DNA of 35,645 bases, taken from contig JAHITX010000013.1 in the NCBI GenBank assembly GCA_018817425.1, positions 1 to 35,645 on the forward strand, read 5' to 3'. Below are positions 7,945 to 16,240 of the stretch, in pieces. Source of the DNA: Pseudomonadota bacterium (GTDB taxonomy: Bacteria; Desulfobacterota; Desulfobacteria; Desulfobacterales; RPRI01). The notes below the pieces were generated by a model. That model was given only the letters and a program-made list of their open reading frames with translations. It was not told the DNA's origin and ran no database searches. Positions within the stretch are counted from its first letter, which is position 1. Each line of letters opens with the position of its first letter. The translations under genes and the position numbers were made by a program.

Positions 7945-9531
7945 ATTTCAGAAAAATTTGATGTAATAGTTGTAGGTGCGGGGCATAACGGTCTTATAGT
8001 TGCTGCTTATTTGAGCAAGGCCGGACTGAATGTTTGTGTAGTAGAAGAGCAACCGGAGGTTGGCGGCGGAACAAAGACAAAGGAATTGACTGTTCCGGGA
8101 TTCAAGCATGATTGCTGCTCCAGTCTTCATTATATTTTAATTGCTAACCCGATGATGAAAAATGATGAACTCGGGCTGCTGTCAGAATATGGCCTTGAGT
8201 ATACCAGAACAGAAAAGCTGACCGGAGAAATTTTTGAAGACGGCTCAACGATTAAGTTCTATTTGGATATCGACAAGACATGCGAGTCTATTGCAAAGAT
8301 TTCTCAACATGATGCTGATGCCTATCGGAAATTTGACGCTAAGGCAGGCAAATCTTTGGAGATGTTCACAATGGGAATGTATGAACCTCCTGGAAGCGAT
8401 AGGACAGCCCATGCTATGATGGATCAGAGTCCGGAAAGTCAGGAGCTGTTGAGGGCTATGTCTTTAAGCGCCTGGGATATAGCCGAAGAATGGTTTGAGA
8501 GCGACAAATTAAAAATAGCACTTTCCCGCTTTGCGGCAAAGGCCATGAACAATCCTTTTGATAAAGGTACAGGATTTGGCTTTTTCATTATTCTACCGTT
8601 TATGAATAGATTTGGCGGATGGATGCCGGTGGGTGGTTCAGGTGCCCTGGCAGAGGCACTGATAAAATGTATGGAAGCTCATGGAGGTACTGTTAAAGTA
8701 AACAGTTCGGTAAAGCATTTTAAAATGTCAGGTGGAGAGGTTTCAGGTGTTATTCTGGCAAGCGGAGAGGAAATTCTTGCCAGTAAAGCAGTGGTGGCCA
8801 ACATCAATGTTAAGCAGGTTTTTCCCGGAATGTTACCCGGAGTTGAACTGCCTGCAAATCTTGAGCGTAATGTTAATGGGTTGCAGCAAAGCCGGTATTC
8901 CGGGTTTATTCAGCATATTGCCCTTAATGCAAAACCAAAGTTTAAGGTTGGCAATGATTTGGGGGATTTTCTGTTTGTTGAATTCGGTCATATGAATGTC
9001 AAACATTATCGTGATGCCCTGCACCGTATGGATTTAGGATATCTGGACAATGAATTTTCCAATTTATGCATGCCAACCTTGATTGATCCGTCAAGGGCTC
9101 CTGCAGGCAAAGCTATAGTTTACAACTATGCACTTGTGCCTCCGGTACTAAAAGATGCTCCTGTTGAAAAGTGGGATGAGGTGGGCCAGCAGACGGCAGA
9201 TAATATGCTGGAAATAGCACGGCGCTATTGCAGCAATTTGACCGATGACAATATCATAGGAAGATCTTATGTGACTCCGTTTGATGTTCAAAGGAGAAAC
9301 TCTGCAATGCCCGCCGGTGATAAATTCCATTTTGGAATGTATAACCGGCAGATCGGCGGAAACAGGCCTTTGCCCGGAATGCATACATATCGTATGCCGA
9401 TAAAAAAACTTTATATGTCAGGGGCAAGCACACATCCCGGTGGTGGTGTGACCGGTGGTGGGCGTGCTGCTGCAAAGGTTGTTATGGAAGATCTTGGCAT
9501 TGATTTTGAGAAAGTAATTAAAAGGAATTAA
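7945..9531 (+). CDS. CrtI/PYROXD2-like FAD-dependent oxidoreductase, probable ATT start
   Basis: The protein of about 528 residues belongs to the phytoene desaturase-like amine-oxidase-fold family. Its N-terminal FAD motif (VVVGAGHNGL) is typical of the PYROXD2 branch, and the C-terminus has the usual second FAD contact (LYMSGASTHPGGGVTGGGR). Family members desaturate, isomerise or oxidise isoprenoid or lipid-like substrates. No ATG, GTG or TTG precedes the Rossmann motif in this frame: it is closed by TAA at 7939-7941, and the first standard start (TTG at 8011) would remove the FAD loop. The best start is therefore ATT at 7945, placed after an AAAGGAGAAAGGAG sequence. The gene ends 2 bp before the next, so the two are translationally linked. 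The substrate is unknown. Confidence 0.85.
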   Translation: MSEKFDVIVVGAGHNGLIVAAYLSKAGLNVCVVEEQPEVGGGTKTKELTVPGFKHDCCSSLHYILIANPMMKNDELGLLSEYGLEYTRTEKLTGEIFEDGSTIKFYLDIDKTCESIAKISQHDADAYRKFDAKAGKSLEMFTMGMYEPPGSDRTAHAMMDQSPESQELLRAMSLSAWDIAEEWFESDKLKIALSRFAAKAMNNPFDKGTGFGFFIILPFMNRFGGWMPVGGSGALAEALIKCMEAHGGTVKVNSSVKHFKMSGGEVSGVILASGEEILASKAVVANINVKQVFPGMLPGVELPANLERNVNGLQQSRYSGFIQHIALNAKPKFKVGNDLGDFLFVEFGHMNVKHYRDALHRMDLGYLDNEFSNLCMPTLIDPSRAPAGKAIVYNYALVPPVLKDAPVEKWDEVGQQTADNMLEIARRYCSNLTDDNIIGRSYVTPFDVQRRNSAMPAGDKFHFGMYNRQIGGNRPLPGMHTYRMPIKKLYMSGASTHPGGGVTGGGRAAAKVVMEDLGIDFEKVIKRN

Positions 9532-9533
9532 TT

Positions 9534-10022
9534 ATGGATGAGAAAAAGTTACAATTGCTTTTAGATCGCACGGAAATTGTTGACATTGTTATACGTTATG
9601 CAACCAGTATTGGCCTGCACGATTGGGCCGGATTGCGTTCCTGCTATACTGACCAGGTGGAAATCGATTATACTTCCATGATCGGGGGAAACCCTATAGT
9701 TTTTAAAGCTGATGATTGGGTAACCTGGGCACGGGAGAATGCAAGTGGTTTTGAATCTGTGATGCATTATACTTCCAATGATGTTGTTACAATAAACGGT
9801 GATGAAGCAACGTGTATGTCCTACGTTCACTCCGAGTTTTACCTTCCAAATGATAAAGTAGACAGCATTTGGTCAGGTGGCGGTTACTATACCAATGGGA
9901 TGGTACGCACTCCCGATGGTTGGAAGATTAACAAGACAAAGTTAACGGTAAAGTGGTCAAAAGGAAGCCAGGAGCTTTTTGCGATTGCAAAAGAGCGTTA
10001 TGCCTCATCCGGTAAAGCTTAA
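9534..10022 (+). CDS. SnoaL-like (SnoaL_4) cone-fold protein, possible dehydratase or isomerase
   Basis: The 162-residue protein fits the NTF2-like/SnoaL_4 alpha+beta cone family. The start (RTEIVDIVIRYATSIGLHDW) and the residues Tyr22, Asp30, His78 and His99 sit where family members such as scytalone dehydratase and the bile-acid 7-alpha-dehydratase BaiE place catalytic Tyr, Asp and His residues. A dehydration or double-bond shift on a polycyclic or isoprenoid substrate is therefore plausible but unproven. It has no signal peptide. The ATG lies 2 bp after the stop of the CrtI-like gene, so the two proteins are probably made together and may act on the same compound. A hairpin at 10070-10089 follows the gene. 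Confidence 0.8.
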   Translation: MDEKKLQLLLDRTEIVDIVIRYATSIGLHDWAGLRSCYTDQVEIDYTSMIGGNPIVFKADDWVTWARENASGFESVMHYTSNDVVTINGDEATCMSYVHSEFYLPNDKVDSIWSGGGYYTNGMVRTPDGWKINKTKLTVKWSKGSQELFAIAKERYASSGKA

Positions 10023-10069
10023 ACTGATAGTGATAGGTTGCAAAAGTATCCGATACTGAAATCACTGGA

Positions 10070-10089
10070 ACCCCGGCAAATGTCGGGGT
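10070..10089 (+). terminator. Hairpin downstream of the SnoaL-like gene
   Basis: An 8-bp stem (ACCCCGGC pairing with GTCGGGGT, with one G-T pair) closes an AAAT tetraloop, 48 bp after the SnoaL stop. No U tract follows, so it may be an attenuator or RNA-stabilising hairpin rather than a simple intrinsic terminator. The following bases up to the ferredoxin gene at 10212 are AT-rich and could hold a promoter. Confidence 0.45.
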
Positions 10090-10211
10090 CCGGTATCTAT
10101 TGAAAACATAAAGTTTGCATTGTTTTTGAAGTTCAAATTAATTTTTATGGCTGTAATATAATTCAAATTATTTGATCAAATTAATGTATTAAAAAGTAAA
10201 GGAGGATGTTA

Positions 10212-10703
10212 ATGGCGAATAACAAAACTGGCGTTGCAGCAGATAAAACCGTGCCCTATCCAAAAGCAATAGGCTACATATCCATGGTTGACCCCAAGGA
10301 GTCGGTTTGCCAGGATTGCAGAAGTTGTGAGTTGTATTGTGCAGCAGTGCATGAGGCAGCTTGCGGACTTGAATTAAACAGAATCTGGGAGTCCAGAGAT
10401 CCTTTCCGCGGCGAGTACTTTGCTTATAGCTGCAAGCAGTGCATAGCACCCTCATGTATTGCAGCCTGTCCTGAAGACGCAATGTATATTGATAAAAAAA
10501 CCGGAGCCAGATGCATAGATGAAGAAAAGTGTAATGGATGTGCAGCATGTATAAAAGCCTGTCCTGTTGAACCGCCGAGGATCAACTATAACAGTGTAAA
10601 GAAAAAAGCTGTTAAATGTGATCTTTGTAAAGACAGAGCAGATGGTCCGGTATGTGTTCAGATGTGTCCTACCATGTGTCTTACTTTAAAGAAATATAAA
10701 TAA
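10212..10703 (+). CDS. Four-cluster [4Fe-4S] ferredoxin-like electron transfer subunit
   Basis: The 163-residue protein has four cysteine quartets in the pattern of DMSO-reductase-type iron-sulfur subunits: Cys33/36/39/43, Cys74/77/82/86, Cys107/110/113/117 and Cys136/139/148/152. It should carry up to four [4Fe-4S] clusters. There is no signal peptide, so it is cytoplasmic. The AOR-family gene starts 17 bp downstream, and such pairs are known, for example BamC with BamB or the electron-transfer subunits of aldehyde oxidoreductases. It probably passes electrons between the tungsten enzyme and another carrier. I chose the ATG at 10212 over that at 10206 because AAAGGAGG ends at 10205, giving proper spacing. 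Confidence 0.88.
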   Translation: MANNKTGVAADKTVPYPKAIGYISMVDPKESVCQDCRSCELYCAAVHEAACGLELNRIWESRDPFRGEYFAYSCKQCIAPSCIAACPEDAMYIDKKTGARCIDEEKCNGCAACIKACPVEPPRINYNSVKKKAVKCDLCKDRADGPVCVQMCPTMCLTLKKYK

Positions 10704-10720
10704 ATTGAGGAGGTGATAAA

Positions 10721-12712
10721 ATGAGTGAGCAATATGGATGGGCAGGTCAGATATTAAGGGTTAATCTCACCACAGGTGAGTTCTCTACAGTTGATACAAT
10801 GAAATATGTTCCAAAATATATAGGTGGTTATGGGATAGCGCTCAGATTGTGCTGGGAGGAAATGAAACCCGGAATCAAGGCTTTCGATCCTGAGAATAAA
10901 GTATTTATTATGAATGGCGTTGCATCGGGAACCATGTCCCCATCTTCCGGAAGAGTTAATTTTCTGGGCATATCACCCCACAGCTATCCGGAGCAGTTAA
11001 CCAACACTTCAATCGGTGGTCATTTCCCTGCAAGGCTCAAGTGGAACGGTTATGACGGAATTATTCTTGAAGGAAAATCTGAAAAGCCCTGTTATCTTGT
11101 AATTAAAAACGGCAAACCAAGCTTGGAATCGGCAAAAGATCTTTGGGGTTTGGGACTGATCGATTCGCAGCAAATTCTGCAAGACCGTCATGGTAAAAAC
11201 CGTTGCGATATATATGGAATAGGTCCTGCCGGCGAGAATCTTATCCGTTATGCCATAGTTGGTTGCGGAGCACACAATGCAACAGGGCAGGGTGGAATGG
11301 GTGCAGTATTAGGTTCCAAGATGCTTAAAGCCATTGTCCTGGTCGGAGGAAAACATCAGGTTAAGGTTAAAGATCCTGAAGCAGCTATTAAGGCCACGTT
11401 GGAATTTTATCCGAAAAAGCGAAAACGTCCTTTAGTTTATGCTGATTTAGGAGATAAACCTAATAATCCGTGGTGGGAAGAATGGACAGGTGGAAAAGAC
11501 ATTTTTGATAATCATGCCAAGGATTGGATGGGCAGCATCCACAATATGCCTTATCCGATTTTTGCAAAATCATGTGCTACCGGTTGTCTTGGCGGCTGTG
11601 GTTTCTTCGAATTTAAAAATGTACCGGCAGTTTCCCATCCAGGTCTTATGCTAGGAATGTCGGGCTGTGTACATACCAGGTATGAGCAGTTCTTTGACAG
11701 GCTTGAAGGGGAAAGAAATTTTGAAAAAGGTTTTGAAGTCCATGTATTGGCCCAACAATTGGGCTTTAACCATCATGAGATTAACTACGGCATAGTACCC
11801 TGGCTGCATTATACGAAAGAATTGGGAATTGACACCGAATCTTTGATGGGTATGCCAACAGACGTCCGGGACCATGAATGGTGGATCAAGCTGTTAAACA
11901 TGATTGCATATAGAAAGGGTTTTGGAGATACGCTTGCCGAAGGACTAAGAAGGACTGTGGAAAAACTCGGCCCGGAAAAATACTGGTATCCGGAATATGA
12001 AGGACCTGAAGCAGCTCGTGAAGGAGCTGCCAACCCGGTAAAGTATCCGGTAGCCGGAATCGGCGGATGGGGATATGCTTCAAGAGGTATTCTTGCTGAT
12101 CATGCTATGGGTCCAGCTGCCGCACTCCCGGGAGCCTTGTGCTGGATGATTGACACACGCGATCCTCATCACAATAAGTGGCCCGATTGGATACACAATG
12201 AGTTTATCGGCTTTATAATGAAAGAACCTGATAAGTACGGCAGCCCTTTTGTCGTGAAATGGGCCAAGGATGCTACAATGCGCGGGATTTTAATCGATTG
12301 TTTGCCTGCGTGTTTTCAGTTCCCATTAAGAAAGTATATGGGCTGGCTGTGGGATCATGAAGGGATTGGTGAAGGTTCTAAATCGACAGGCCTGGAGGCC
12401 AGGCTTTTCTCTGCAGTTACCGGAGTAGAAGTTACTGAAGCCGAGTATTATAAGGCAGGAGAAAGGATCAATACATTAACCCGTGCTATATTGTGCAGAG
12501 ATAATGAAAGAACTGCCAAAATGGAATGGGATGAAATGGAAAAGGTTATGTATCAAAGAATAGATATGGAAAAATTCAAGATCACTGTAGGAAATTGGTA
12601 TGAAGCGTTGGGCTGGAACAGAGAAACCGGCTATCCTACCATGGAACATCTGAAAGATATGGGAATTGAAGATCTGGCGCCTGAACTGGAAAAGATAGGC
12701 AAGTTGGGCTAA
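10721..12712 (+). CDS. Aldehyde:ferredoxin oxidoreductase (AOR) family tungsten enzyme
   Basis: The 663-residue protein has the AOR family layout: an N-terminal pterin-binding domain starting GWAGQILRVNLTTGE, the conserved GIGPAGENLIRYA segment (residues 166-178), and cysteines for one [4Fe-4S] cluster (Cys285, Cys289 and Cys293, plus Cys527 or Cys531). The spacing of the first three is C-x3-C-x3-C, not the C-x2-C-x3-C of classical archaeal AOR. The family includes aldehyde oxidoreductases and BamB, the active-site subunit of class II benzoyl-CoA reductase. The upstream four-cluster ferredoxin is the likely electron partner. A strong AGGAGG sequence precedes the ATG. Whether it oxidises an aldehyde or reduces a ring or acid cannot be decided here. 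Confidence 0.9.
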   Translation: MSEQYGWAGQILRVNLTTGEFSTVDTMKYVPKYIGGYGIALRLCWEEMKPGIKAFDPENKVFIMNGVASGTMSPSSGRVNFLGISPHSYPEQLTNTSIGGHFPARLKWNGYDGIILEGKSEKPCYLVIKNGKPSLESAKDLWGLGLIDSQQILQDRHGKNRCDIYGIGPAGENLIRYAIVGCGAHNATGQGGMGAVLGSKMLKAIVLVGGKHQVKVKDPEAAIKATLEFYPKKRKRPLVYADLGDKPNNPWWEEWTGGKDIFDNHAKDWMGSIHNMPYPIFAKSCATGCLGGCGFFEFKNVPAVSHPGLMLGMSGCVHTRYEQFFDRLEGERNFEKGFEVHVLAQQLGFNHHEINYGIVPWLHYTKELGIDTESLMGMPTDVRDHEWWIKLLNMIAYRKGFGDTLAEGLRRTVEKLGPEKYWYPEYEGPEAAREGAANPVKYPVAGIGGWGYASRGILADHAMGPAAALPGALCWMIDTRDPHHNKWPDWIHNEFIGFIMKEPDKYGSPFVVKWAKDATMRGILIDCLPACFQFPLRKYMGWLWDHEGIGEGSKSTGLEARLFSAVTGVEVTEAEYYKAGERINTLTRAILCRDNERTAKMEWDEMEKVMYQRIDMEKFKITVGNWYEALGWNRETGYPTMEHLKDMGIEDLAPELEKIGKLG

Positions 12713-12734
12713 AATTAAAAAAGGAGATATAAAT

Positions 12735-13811
12735 ATGACAATGGAAAATGAAGCCAGGACGAATGCCACGTTGGATGACCAACTCAGCTATAAGGAGACT
12801 CTGCCCAAGGGAGTTTCGTACATGGAAAATAACGGCTTTTTGGTCATGGCCGAGACCGAGGAGGGAGACGAGATTTCCTTTGTAAGTTGCATTTTTCGTG
12901 TGGGCGGCGGCAAGAAGGGACCCTGGCAGGTCGAGGACAAGTTTGTTGGACAAACCACTTTCCAGATCAAGCCCAAGGGATTTACGGGTACGATCAACGA
13001 CCTCGATTTCATCAGCAACCGCACTTGGGCGACTGACGACTGGAAAAGCGGCGAAGTCATCAAGACCGATGATGCGGTGATCTGGAAGCTGGATAACTGG
13101 CAATACATCTGCCGTCCCCCCTACTGGGAACTCAAGGGCGAGCACATGGGCATTGAATTCGATCTGCTCTTAAGCGGCATCGGTGACGCCTCATTTCACA
13201 AAGGAACCTATGCCGATTTAGCCAAGAACAACGTCGCCGGCTATGAGGCTCCGATGTGCTGTGAGGGCACCTTTAAACTTGAAGGCAAGACTTACAAATT
13301 GAGGAAAGACAAGTCATTCGGCTGCCAGGAAAAATTTACCCAACCGGCGTGGGACCTGGCCAAGGTGCTCAGAGGAGAGACCTACTACTGGGTCTGGTGG
13401 GCGAACGAATCTGTGCGGATCTTCATTTATTACTATCCCTCTGTGGGGAAAGCATATAGCCACGTGATGGTCGATGACCAGGAAGTGGACTTTTCCGAAA
13501 ACGGCCAGAGTAATATCAAGATGGAAGAACTGGAGTATTGGATCGATCCCAAGACGAGAATGCGGATTCCCGTCAAGTGGCACTTTACGCTGAAGTCGCC
13601 AAAAGGTGAGATCAATCTCGATGCTTCGGCCGAGTCACGGACCTTTTACGGCTACCTGAGCGAATCCGGAGCCACAATGCATTACGGACTGCATAGCCAT
13701 AGTCTGGGCGAAATGACTTTGGCCGATGGCCGCAAGATTACGCTCAAGGACATGCGTACCTATATCGAGCATGGATGGTGCGCAATACCGCTGCCGGCCT
13801 TTGCGTGTTAA
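12735..13811 (+). CDS. CrtC/AttH-like lipocalin-fold protein (putative hydratase)
   Basis: The 358-residue protein resembles the AttH/hydroxyneurosporene-synthase-like group (two lipocalin-like beta domains), which includes the carotenoid 1,2-hydratase CrtC and kievitone hydratase. It is rich in Trp and Tyr (for example YYWVWWANESVRIFIYYYP) and ends with IEHGWCAIPLPAFAC. No signal peptide is evident. Hydration of an isoprenoid or other alkene is possible, but the assignment rests on overall resemblance. AAGGAGAT precedes the ATG, and it lies 22 bp after the AOR gene. Base composition differs: sample lines inside the gene are about 57% GC, against 37-48% in sample lines of the flanking genes, with more C- and G-ending codons. 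This suggests recent horizontal acquisition. Confidence 0.65.
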   Translation: MTMENEARTNATLDDQLSYKETLPKGVSYMENNGFLVMAETEEGDEISFVSCIFRVGGGKKGPWQVEDKFVGQTTFQIKPKGFTGTINDLDFISNRTWATDDWKSGEVIKTDDAVIWKLDNWQYICRPPYWELKGEHMGIEFDLLLSGIGDASFHKGTYADLAKNNVAGYEAPMCCEGTFKLEGKTYKLRKDKSFGCQEKFTQPAWDLAKVLRGETYYWVWWANESVRIFIYYYPSVGKAYSHVMVDDQEVDFSENGQSNIKMEELEYWIDPKTRMRIPVKWHFTLKSPKGEINLDASAESRTFYGYLSESGATMHYGLHSHSLGEMTLADGRKITLKDMRTYIEHGWCAIPLPAFAC

Positions 13812-13831
13812 GGTTTTGAGACATAAGGGTG

Positions 13832-13852
13832 GGCCCTGGCTCCGCCGGGGCC
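13832..13852 (+). terminator. Strong GC hairpin after the CrtC/AttH-like gene
   Basis: A 9-bp stem (GGCCCTGGC pairing with GCCGGGGCC, one G-T pair) with a TCC loop lies 20 bp after the stop codon. It is much more GC-rich than the surroundings and lacks a following U tract. It could have arrived with the GC-rich gene, and could terminate or attenuate transcription before the flavoprotein gene at 13932. Confidence 0.5.
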
Positions 13853-13931
13853 TGACTCGTTGAGGGGAAAATTAGGAAAATAGATAATACAATGGCCAAA
13901 AGATATTGTAACTTACAAATGAATAAATAAG

Positions 13932-15650
13932 ATGAAAGAAAATAAGTCAAGACTGTCTCGCAGAGACTTTTTAAAGAATGCCAAAGTGGTAGTTGGCGGA
14001 GCTGTTTTAGGGTCTGCGGCACTAATCAATCCAGGTACTACCGGTAAAGCGATAGCAAGCACAGTTAAATCTTTACCGATAGAAACCGGAGATTGTCAAC
14101 CAGTGGAGTCGGATGACGTCAAGCCTATCCCTCCGGTAGATCCTCCGGCAGTATGGGATGAGCAGGCGGATATCGTAGTAGTTGGATTAGGGGGCGGTGT
14201 CGTTGGTGCTGCTAAGGCAGCTGAGATGGGAAGTTCTGTGATTGCTTTGGAGAAGATGTCGTTGGCAGGCGGCACTACATCGCATGCAGGCGCTTTACTG
14301 GCTCATGGAGCAAAAAAAGTGCCTAAGGTATCAGGCGCTCCGGCTTTTCACCTGGACAAGACAGTACAGAAAGCTATAGAAGAATCGCGTTATACGATAA
14401 ACAAAGAACTGGCTCGTGCAACAATAATTAAATGCGGTGAAATGGTTGATTGGCTCACTGATATAGGCGTTGAGTGGGAAACCAATCCTTTTGGAGTAGT
14501 CTATTCTCCCGCGGTCAAAGGCGACCCGGATCATCGTGGCCATGCTGCAATGAGAGTCGCTATAAATGCTGCATACGAATATCTGAAGAAAAAAGGTGGG
14601 AAGATCATATTAAACACCAAGGTAGTTGCACTGGTGAGAGATAAAGACAGAATAGTTGGTGTTAAAGCCACCAAGTTGCTTGAAGGAACTACCATATTTA
14701 TAAAAGCTAAAAAGGCTGTGATTCTTTCAGCCGGAGGTTTTTCCCACAATAAAAATATGCTTAAAAAATATGTGCCCACGGCCTGTAAGGGTGTAGGCAG
14801 CGTATCTATGGCTCTGCCTTCCAATACAGGAGAGTGTATCAGAATGGGACAGGGCGCAGGTGCTGATTTGTCAGGTTATGATACATTCACAGGGTTTGAT
14901 GGAGGTATAGATTTTTCAGAAGTAAACGGCCCGTGGTTCCGTTATCTTTATTCCGGTGATATCCAACTCGCCAGAGGCGCGTGGCTTCACTTAAACAAGG
15001 CATGCGAAAGATTTATGAACATAAGCAGTTCTCCTGCACAATTTTTTAGCAGGCCGTCGGCAATAATGGCTCAGCCTGGTAATCGGGCTTATGTGATTTT
15101 CGACAGCAATTACGAAAAAAACATATGGAAGTTTAAGCCTGTGGGTTGCAAGGTACCCATAACTCCCGGGGTGGATGAATGGATAATCCCAAGGCTTGCC
15201 AGTTCGGATTGGCGGGTCAAAGTAAAAGAAGCTATTACTATGGGGGCAATAAAAAGCTCAGATACTTTTGAAGGCCTTGCAGTAAAATTAGGCTTGAATT
15301 CTGAAAGATTTAAAAAAGCGGTTAATAAATGGAATGGGCATTGCAAATCAGGGATAGATCCGGAATTCGGAGAAGAGCTACAGTATTTGGTACCTGTTTT
15401 AGATCCGCCGTTTTATGGTATAAAAATAGGATGCAGTATGGGCTCAACCTCATGCGGCCTGCGGGTGAATCATAACATGCAGGTGTTGGATATAAATCAA
15501 AATATTATTCCGGGACTGTATGCCACATATTTTACTGCCGGAGGTGGTGCCGGAGAAGTATTGTTCGGACATCCGGCTGTTTGGAGCGCAGGAGGTTCCA
15601 TGACTACTGCGTACATGGCAGGTGAACATGCCGCTACCGGCAAGGGATAG
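13932..15650 (+). CDS. Tat-exported FAD-dependent reductase/dehydrogenase (flavocytochrome c / ketosteroid dehydrogenase-like)
   Basis: The 572-residue protein begins with a twin-arginine signal peptide (SRRDFLKNAKVV, Arg10-Arg11, then a hydrophobic stretch to about residue 32), so it is folded with FAD in the cytoplasm and exported. The FAD_binding_2 domain starts at about residue 81 (DIVVVGLGGGVVGAA) and continues with GGTTSHAGAL; a second FAD contact near the C-terminus reads GGGAGEVLFGHPAVW. The family includes fumarate and urocanate reductases and 3-ketosteroid dehydrogenases, which reduce or form C=C bonds next to a carbonyl. A pentahaem cytochrome lipoprotein gene follows directly, which favours a periplasmic respiratory reductase or dehydrogenase exchanging electrons with c-haems. 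The substrate is unknown. Confidence 0.87.
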   Translation: MKENKSRLSRRDFLKNAKVVVGGAVLGSAALINPGTTGKAIASTVKSLPIETGDCQPVESDDVKPIPPVDPPAVWDEQADIVVVGLGGGVVGAAKAAEMGSSVIALEKMSLAGGTTSHAGALLAHGAKKVPKVSGAPAFHLDKTVQKAIEESRYTINKELARATIIKCGEMVDWLTDIGVEWETNPFGVVYSPAVKGDPDHRGHAAMRVAINAAYEYLKKKGGKIILNTKVVALVRDKDRIVGVKATKLLEGTTIFIKAKKAVILSAGGFSHNKNMLKKYVPTACKGVGSVSMALPSNTGECIRMGQGAGADLSGYDTFTGFDGGIDFSEVNGPWFRYLYSGDIQLARGAWLHLNKACERFMNISSSPAQFFSRPSAIMAQPGNRAYVIFDSNYEKNIWKFKPVGCKVPITPGVDEWIIPRLASSDWRVKVKEAITMGAIKSSDTFEGLAVKLGLNSERFKKAVNKWNGHCKSGIDPEFGEELQYLVPVLDPPFYGIKIGCSMGSTSCGLRVNHNMQVLDINQNIIPGLYATYFTAGGGAGEVLFGHPAVWSAGGSMTTAYMAGEHAATGKG

Positions 15651-15723
15651 AATAGATATAAAAATTCAGGAAGATAGCGACAATAGATATCTTAATCTTA
15701 ATCCAAGAAAAAGGGATTTCAAG

Positions 15724-16209
15724 TTGCAAAAGATCATATTGTTTATTGCAGTAGTATTGTTTTCAATATTGCTGGTTACGGCTTGTGATAGCAAAACGGC
15801 TTTAATTAAAAAGCCGCTTTGCTGCTCTGCCTCACCCTTTGTCTGGAGTCCTGATGCGCGTTGTCTTGACTGTCACCCTACAGAAGTAAACTCAATGGCA
15901 AATCCTGCCCTATTGGCATCTAAGCATTCTGTGGCCGAAAAATCATGCTTGGATTGCCACGATATAGCAGACCTGCAAAAAGCACATAAGAATATTGATG
16001 CAAAAAACACACCTTCTCCATTACAGAAGTATTCATCGGCAATTTGTTTTAATTGCCACGGGAGTTATACAGATATTATCGAGCTCACAAAAGGCAAGAC
16101 GCGCTTAAACCCTCATGATTCACACTACGGTGAGATTGATTGTTTTATTTGCCATAAGATACATACTGCTAAATCTCCGGATGAATTTTGTGTTTCCTGT
16201 CATATATAG
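15724..16209 (+). CDS. Pentahaem c-type cytochrome lipoprotein
   Basis: The protein has five CxxCH haem-binding motifs (CLDCH twice, CFNCH, CFICH, CVSCH). It resembles the tetrahaem domain of flavocytochrome c3 and other small periplasmic multihaem cytochromes. I prefer the TTG at 15724: it gives a 20-residue lipoprotein signal with lipobox LVTAC (Cys21) and has AGGGA upstream. In-frame alternatives GTG 15622 and ATG 15628 overlap the previous gene and would leave more than 50 residues before the lipobox cysteine, although AGGTG does precede the ATG. The adjacent Tat flavoprotein is the likely redox partner, giving a split version of a flavocytochrome c. It ends 31 bp from the convergent activase gene, with no clear terminator between. 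Confidence 0.85.
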   Translation: MQKIILFIAVVLFSILLVTACDSKTALIKKPLCCSASPFVWSPDARCLDCHPTEVNSMANPALLASKHSVAEKSCLDCHDIADLQKAHKNIDAKNTPSPLQKYSSAICFNCHGSYTDIIELTKGKTRLNPHDSHYGEIDCFICHKIHTAKSPDEFCVSCHI

Positions 16210-16240
16210 TTAAAATCCAGGCAAAAAAACAGTGTTCGTC

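Noticed and set aside
10721-12712. Assignment of the AOR-family protein as BamB (benzoyl-CoA reductase)
   Set aside because: Only the AOR subunit and a BamC-like ferredoxin are present. The other Bam subunits are absent, so the narrower name is not supported.
12636-13145. 169-codon minus-strand frame opposite the AOR end and the CrtC/AttH-like gene
   Set aside because: It spans two genes with good starts and ribosome sites on the other strand and has no recognisable motifs. The higher GC of this stretch simply reduces stop codons.
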